Positions 40,731 through 43,912 of a stretch of 43,912 bases of DNA are shown here, in pieces. The stretch is taken from the NCBI RefSeq assembly GCF_025403405.1, contig NZ_JANEZT010000006.1, forward strand, positions 1-43,912, written 5' to 3'. Source of the DNA: Frankia tisae (GTDB lineage: Bacteria > Actinomycetota > Actinomycetes > Frankiales > Frankiaceae). The first letter of the stretch is position 1, and the number at the start of each line of letters is the position of its first letter. A program made the position numbers and the translations under genes. The notes under the pieces were generated by a model. It saw only the letters and a list, made by a program, of their open reading frames with translations, was not told the DNA's origin and searched no databases.

Positions 40731-42257
40731 GTGAAGGGCCGCAGCTACGAGGTACGCACGTTCGGATGCCAGATGAACGTCCACGACTCCGAACGGCTCT
40801 CCGGACTGCTCGAGTCCGCCGGCTACGTCCCCGCCGCCCCCGGCAGCGAGGCCGATGTCGTGGTGTTCAACACCTGTGCGGTGCGGGAAAACGCCGACAA
40901 CCGGCTGTACGGCAATCTCGGCCAGCTCGTCCCGGTGAAGAAGGGCCATCCGGGGATGCAGATCGCCGTCGGCGGCTGCCTGGCGCAAAAGGATCGCGCG
41001 ACGATCCTCGATCGCGCTCCCTGGGTCGACGTCGTGTTCGGCACCAACAATCTGCATCGCCTGCCGGTGCTGCTGGAACGGGCCCGGCACAACGCCTCGG
41101 CCCAGCTGGAGATCGCCGAGGCGCTCGAGGTGTTCCCGAGCTCGCTGCCGACGCGGCGGGCCAGCCACCACTCGGCCTGGGTCAGCATCAGCGTGGGCTG
41201 CGACAACACCTGCACCTTCTGCATCGTGCCCAGCCTGCGCGGCCGCGAGCGCGACCGCCGACCCGGTGACGTGCTCGCCGAGGTCGAGGCGCTCGTCGGC
41301 GAGGGGGCGTTGGAGATCACCCTGCTGGGGCAGAACGTGAATTCCTACGGCCGTTCGCTGGGGGATCCGGGCGCGTTCGCCAAACTGCTCGTCGCCTGCG
41401 GCCGAGTCGACGGCCTGGAGCGGGTGCGCTTCACCTCGCCCCATCCGCGGGACTTCACCGACGACGTCATTGAGGCGATGGCCGCCACCGCCAACGTCTG
41501 CCATCAGTTGCACATGCCCCTGCAGTCCGGTTCGGACGAGGTGCTGCGCCGGATGCGCCGCTCCTACCGCCGGGACCGGTACCTCGGCATCGTCGAACGG
41601 GTGCGGGCGGCGATGCCCGACGCGGCCATCACCACCGACATCATCGTCGGATTCCCCGGTGAGACCGAGGCGGACTTCGCCGACACCCTCGACGTCGTGC
41701 GCCAGGCTCGCTTCTCGGGGGCGTTCACCTTCCAGTACTCCCCGCGCCCGGGTACTCCGGCGGCGACGATGGACGGCCAGATCGACCGGGCCACGGTGGC
41801 CGAGCGGTACGCCCGGCTGGTCGCGCTGCAGGACGAGGTCTCCTGGGCGCAGAACCGGGAACTGGTCGGTCGGCGGGTCGAGCTCCTCGTCGCCGAGGGC
41901 GAGGGTCGCAAGGACGGCGCCACCGGTCGGTTGTCCGGCCGGGCGCGGGACGGGCGTCTCGTGCACTTCCGCGTGGATTCGGGTGTCCAGCCCGCACCTG
42001 GCGGCGATCCGGCCGGTTCGGGGCCCGCGGTGCGGCCCGGCGACGTGGTCGAGACTGTGGTGACGCGGGCGGCGCCGCACCACCTCACCGCCGACGGCCC
42101 GCTGCTGTCCTACCGCCGTACCCGCGCGGGTGACGCCTGGGAGCTCGGTCGAGCCGCCCCCGTCGCCCCCGCCGGCAACGACGCGCCTGCGGCCCGGCAG
42201 GCCGTCACCCTCGGCATGCCGTCGGTGGGCCCGGCGGCGGGCCCGAGTCGCCGGTGA
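40731..42257 (+). CDS. miaB: tRNA-2-methylthio-N6-dimethylallyladenosine synthase
   Basis: 508 residues. A radical-SAM methylthiotransferase that modifies A37 in tRNAs reading codons that begin with U. N-terminal UPF0004 domain: [20 protein letters not shown] and [18 protein letters not shown] with cluster cysteines; radical-SAM triad CDNTCTFC at about residue 155 in [56 protein letters not shown]-terminal TRAM domain ([20 protein letters not shown]). About 60 residues of Ala/Pro-rich tail follow. The GTGA overlap with the next gene implies one operon. Confidence 0.95.
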   Translation: MKGRSYEVRTFGCQMNVHDSERLSGLLESAGYVPAAPGSEADVVVFNTCAVRENADNRLYGNLGQLVPVKKGHPGMQIAVGGCLAQKDRATILDRAPWVDVVFGTNNLHRLPVLLERARHNASAQLEIAEALEVFPSSLPTRRASHHSAWVSISVGCDNTCTFCIVPSLRGRERDRRPGDVLAEVEALVGEGALEITLLGQNVNSYGRSLGDPGAFAKLLVACGRVDGLERVRFTSPHPRDFTDDVIEAMAATANVCHQLHMPLQSGSDEVLRRMRRSYRRDRYLGIVERVRAAMPDAAITTDIIVGFPGETEADFADTLDVVRQARFSGAFTFQYSPRPGTPAATMDGQIDRATVAERYARLVALQDEVSWAQNRELVGRRVELLVAEGEGRKDGATGRLSGRARDGRLVHFRVDSGVQPAPGGDPAGSGPAVRPGDVVETVVTRAAPHHLTADGPLLSYRRTRAGDAWELGRAAPVAPAGNDAPAARQAVTLGMPSVGPAAGPSRR

Positions 42258-43027
42258 CCTTCGTCGCCGCGGCCGTCTGCCCGCACCCGCCGCTGCTGGT
42301 CCCCGAGGTCGGCCGCGGCGAGCAGGTCCAGGCCCGCGCCGCGGCGGTGGATGCGGTGCGGCGGCTGTGCGCCACGCAGCCGGACCGCATCGTGGTGGTC
42401 GGGGATGCGCCGGCCGAGACGCGCTACGGGCCCGAGTCGGCGGGGTCCCTTGCCGGCTTCGGGGTGGACCTGCGCGTGCCGCTCGGGCCGTCGGCCGCTG
42501 GGTCTGCCGCCGCCGTGGGGCCAGCGTTGCCCCTGTCGCTCACCGTAGGTGCCTGGCTGCTGGCGAGCGCCGGCTGGTCCGGAGACCGCTCGGCGCTCGG
42601 GGTGCCGGCCGGCCACTCCCCGCGGGCGGCGGCCGGACTCGGTGAGCGCCTTCTCGCGCAGGTGGGGCGGGGCGAGCGGCTCGCTCTGCTGGTCATGGGC
42701 GACGGGTCGGCGCGGCGCACGCTGAAGGCGCCGGGCGGGCTCGACGAGCGCGCCGCGGCATTCGACGCCGCCGCCGCGGCGGCCCTGGCCGGACCCGATC
42801 CGGCCGCCCTGCTCGACCTTGATCCGGCGCTGGCGACCGAGCTGCTGGCCGCCGGCCGGGCCCCGTGGCAGGTGCTCGCCGGTGCGCTACTCGCCGCGAC
42901 TCGGGACGACACGCCAGCCGAAGTCTGGTCCAGCGAGCTCACCTATGACGACGCGCCCTACGGTGTCGGGTATCTGGTTGCCGTATGGAATCGGGGGGGC
43001 GCGCAACGTGGTTGGGAGTCCGGCTGA
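42254..43027 (+). CDS. LigB-like class III extradiol dioxygenase family protein
   Basis: 257 residues. The N-terminus [20 protein letters not shown] has the CPHPPLL motif of the conserved actinobacterial LigB-like family that follows miaB (Rv2728c region in mycobacteria); [33 protein letters not shown] and [14 protein letters not shown] are further blocks. The family fold binds iron in true dioxygenases; substrate and activity of this branch are unknown and I do not see a full iron-ligand set. Starts at GTG 42254 inside the end of miaB. Confidence 0.8.
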   Translation: MTFVAAAVCPHPPLLVPEVGRGEQVQARAAAVDAVRRLCATQPDRIVVVGDAPAETRYGPESAGSLAGFGVDLRVPLGPSAAGSAAAVGPALPLSLTVGAWLLASAGWSGDRSALGVPAGHSPRAAAGLGERLLAQVGRGERLALLVMGDGSARRTLKAPGGLDERAAAFDAAAAAALAGPDPAALLDLDPALATELLAAGRAPWQVLAGALLAATRDDTPAEVWSSELTYDDAPYGVGYLVAVWNRGGAQRGWESG

Positions 43028-43892
43028 GTTGCCGGTAGGTGTGTGGCGGACCGATCTCGGCGGCCTCGCCGCGTTGCGCTGCGGGCCGGAGGTCGCCCCG
43101 GCGGTCCTCCTGCTGCCCGGGTATGCGGCAAGCAAGGAGGACTTCCTGCCGATCCTGCCGGCGCTGGCCGCTGCGGGATTCGCCGTGACCGCGCTTGACC
43201 TGCGGGGCCAGCACGAGTCGCCCGGCCCCGACGAGATCGCCGCGTACAGCATGGAGGCGTTTGCCGACGACGTTCATCGCGTGATCGACGCGCTCGGAGC
43301 CGGGCCCGCACATCTGGTCGGGCACAGCTTCGGCGGCCTCGTCGCCCGCGCGGCGGTCATCGCAGACCCGGGCCGGATGCGCTCGTTGACCCTGCTGTCC
43401 TCCGGACCCGCCGGCATCGTCGGGCGCCGTCAGGCGGCGTTGCGCACGATCCGGCTGGTCCTGGAGCGGGGCGGGTCGGCCGCGGTGTGGGCGGCGCTGC
43501 ACGCGGTGGAGCGGCCCCGTCCGGCGCCGACGGCCGATTTCCTGCGCCAGCGGTTCTTCGCGCACAACCAGGCTTGCCTGGTGGCGATCGCCCAGCATCT
43601 GCTCGACACCCCCGACCGGGTCGCGGAGCTGGCGGCGGTTGCCCGCGGCGCGAGCCTGCCGGTCCTGGTCACGCATGGTGACGGTGACGACGGTTGGCCG
43701 GCAGCCGTGCAGGCCGACATGGCCCGCCGGCTCGCGGCCCGCTACGAGGTGCTGCCGGGCGCCCGGCACGACCCGGCGGCCGATGCCCCGGACGCGCTGG
43801 TCGCCGCGCTGGTGGAGTTCTGGCGGACGCCGGGCGCGCCGGCACGGCGCCCGGCGTCCGCCGTCGCCGAGGCCAGCTCCGGGGCCGGCTGA
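43008..43892 (+). CDS. Alpha/beta hydrolase
   Basis: 294 residues. Alpha/beta-hydrolase fold with oxyanion region LLLPGYAASKEDFLPILPAL, strand-helix ALDLRGQHES, the nucleophile elbow GHSFGG (Ser) at about 105 in LVGHSFGGLVARAA, and the likely catalytic His in GARHDPAADAP near the end; the acid residue is probably in VTHGDGDDGWP. Substrate not evident. GTG 43008 gives a 20-base overlap with the LigB-like gene and is preceded by a G run; GTG 43041 is an alternative closer to the first strand. Only 20 bases follow its stop in this window. Confidence 0.85.
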   Translation: MVGSPAELPVGVWRTDLGGLAALRCGPEVAPAVLLLPGYAASKEDFLPILPALAAAGFAVTALDLRGQHESPGPDEIAAYSMEAFADDVHRVIDALGAGPAHLVGHSFGGLVARAAVIADPGRMRSLTLLSSGPAGIVGRRQAALRTIRLVLERGGSAAVWAALHAVERPRPAPTADFLRQRFFAHNQACLVAIAQHLLDTPDRVAELAAVARGASLPVLVTHGDGDDGWPAAVQADMARRLAARYEVLPGARHDPAADAPDALVAALVEFWRTPGAPARRPASAVAEASSGAG

Positions 43893-43912
43893 GTGCCTGA
43901 GTGCCTGAGCGG

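Noticed and set aside
1-43912. tRNA, rRNA, insertion sequences or prophage genes
   Set aside because: No T-loop GGTTCRANTCC with a matching cloverleaf, no transposase or integrase motifs and no phage structural genes were seen on reading both strands.

Overview
The window is about 44 kb of very GC-rich DNA from the chromosome of an actinobacterium. Several things point there: third codon positions are almost all G or C, GTG starts are common, the LexA box upstream of recA is of the actinobacterial type, and the gene order thyX - dapA - rnj - ftsK - rimO - pgsA - cinA - clgR - pspA - DUF3046 - recA - recX - miaB is the conserved actinobacterial core, also known from mycobacteria and Streptomyces. 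From protein flavour and gene content I infer a Frankia-like organism, possibly of a reduced-genome lineage; this is inference, not proven by the sequence. I see no phage, insertion sequence, CRISPR array, tRNA or rRNA.

Layout. 1-4850: the end of a TPR-like protein, then nucleotide-sugar genes (UDP-glucuronate decarboxylase-like epimerase, galE, UDP-glucose dehydrogenase) ending in strong hairpins. 4880-6372: a histidyl-tRNA synthetase of an unusual lineage behind a possible micro-leader peptide. 6882-11365: thyX, a phosphoketolase gene cut down by a large in-frame deletion, acetate kinase and an unrecognised membrane protein. 11961-22253: dapA-rnj, ftsK, a RodZ-like protein, and the tightly overlapped rimO-pgsA-cinA block. 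22333-25574: a clgR / dps / small Zn-finger / pspA / pspM-like envelope-stress block. 26090-31996: a small sigma factor, then on the minus strand the giant helicase gene lhr followed by a nei gene that has lost two internal pieces. 32181-36651: DUF3046, recA (SOS controlled), recX and RNase Y. 36674-40267 (minus): the glutamate-type ABC transporter gluABCD. 40731 to the end: miaB, a LigB-like protein and an alpha/beta hydrolase.

How the genes work together. Much of the window is housekeeping: thymidylate, lysine/peptidoglycan precursor and phospholipid synthesis, chromosome segregation, RNA decay (RNase J and RNase Y both present), recombination repair, and two radical-SAM methylthiotransferases (RimO for S12, MiaB for tRNA). 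The accessory part lies between thyX and dapA and around lhr-nei, and both contain genes shortened by clean frame-keeping deletions.

The most interesting signals are: (1) the phosphoketolase and nei internal-deletion genes; (2) a recurring promoter/start arrangement, a TANNNT hexamer exactly 7 nt before an ATG or GTG, seen at dapA, ftsK, rimO, miaB and twice at recA, and also in front of micro-ORFs upstream of hisS and the RodZ-like gene, with an 8-nt variant at a micro-ORF upstream of the membrane protein; (3) a long RNase Y leader with mutually exclusive pairings; (4) two near-perfect hairpins between gluA and gluB; (5) many short tandem duplications. I did not find a clearly new multi-gene system.
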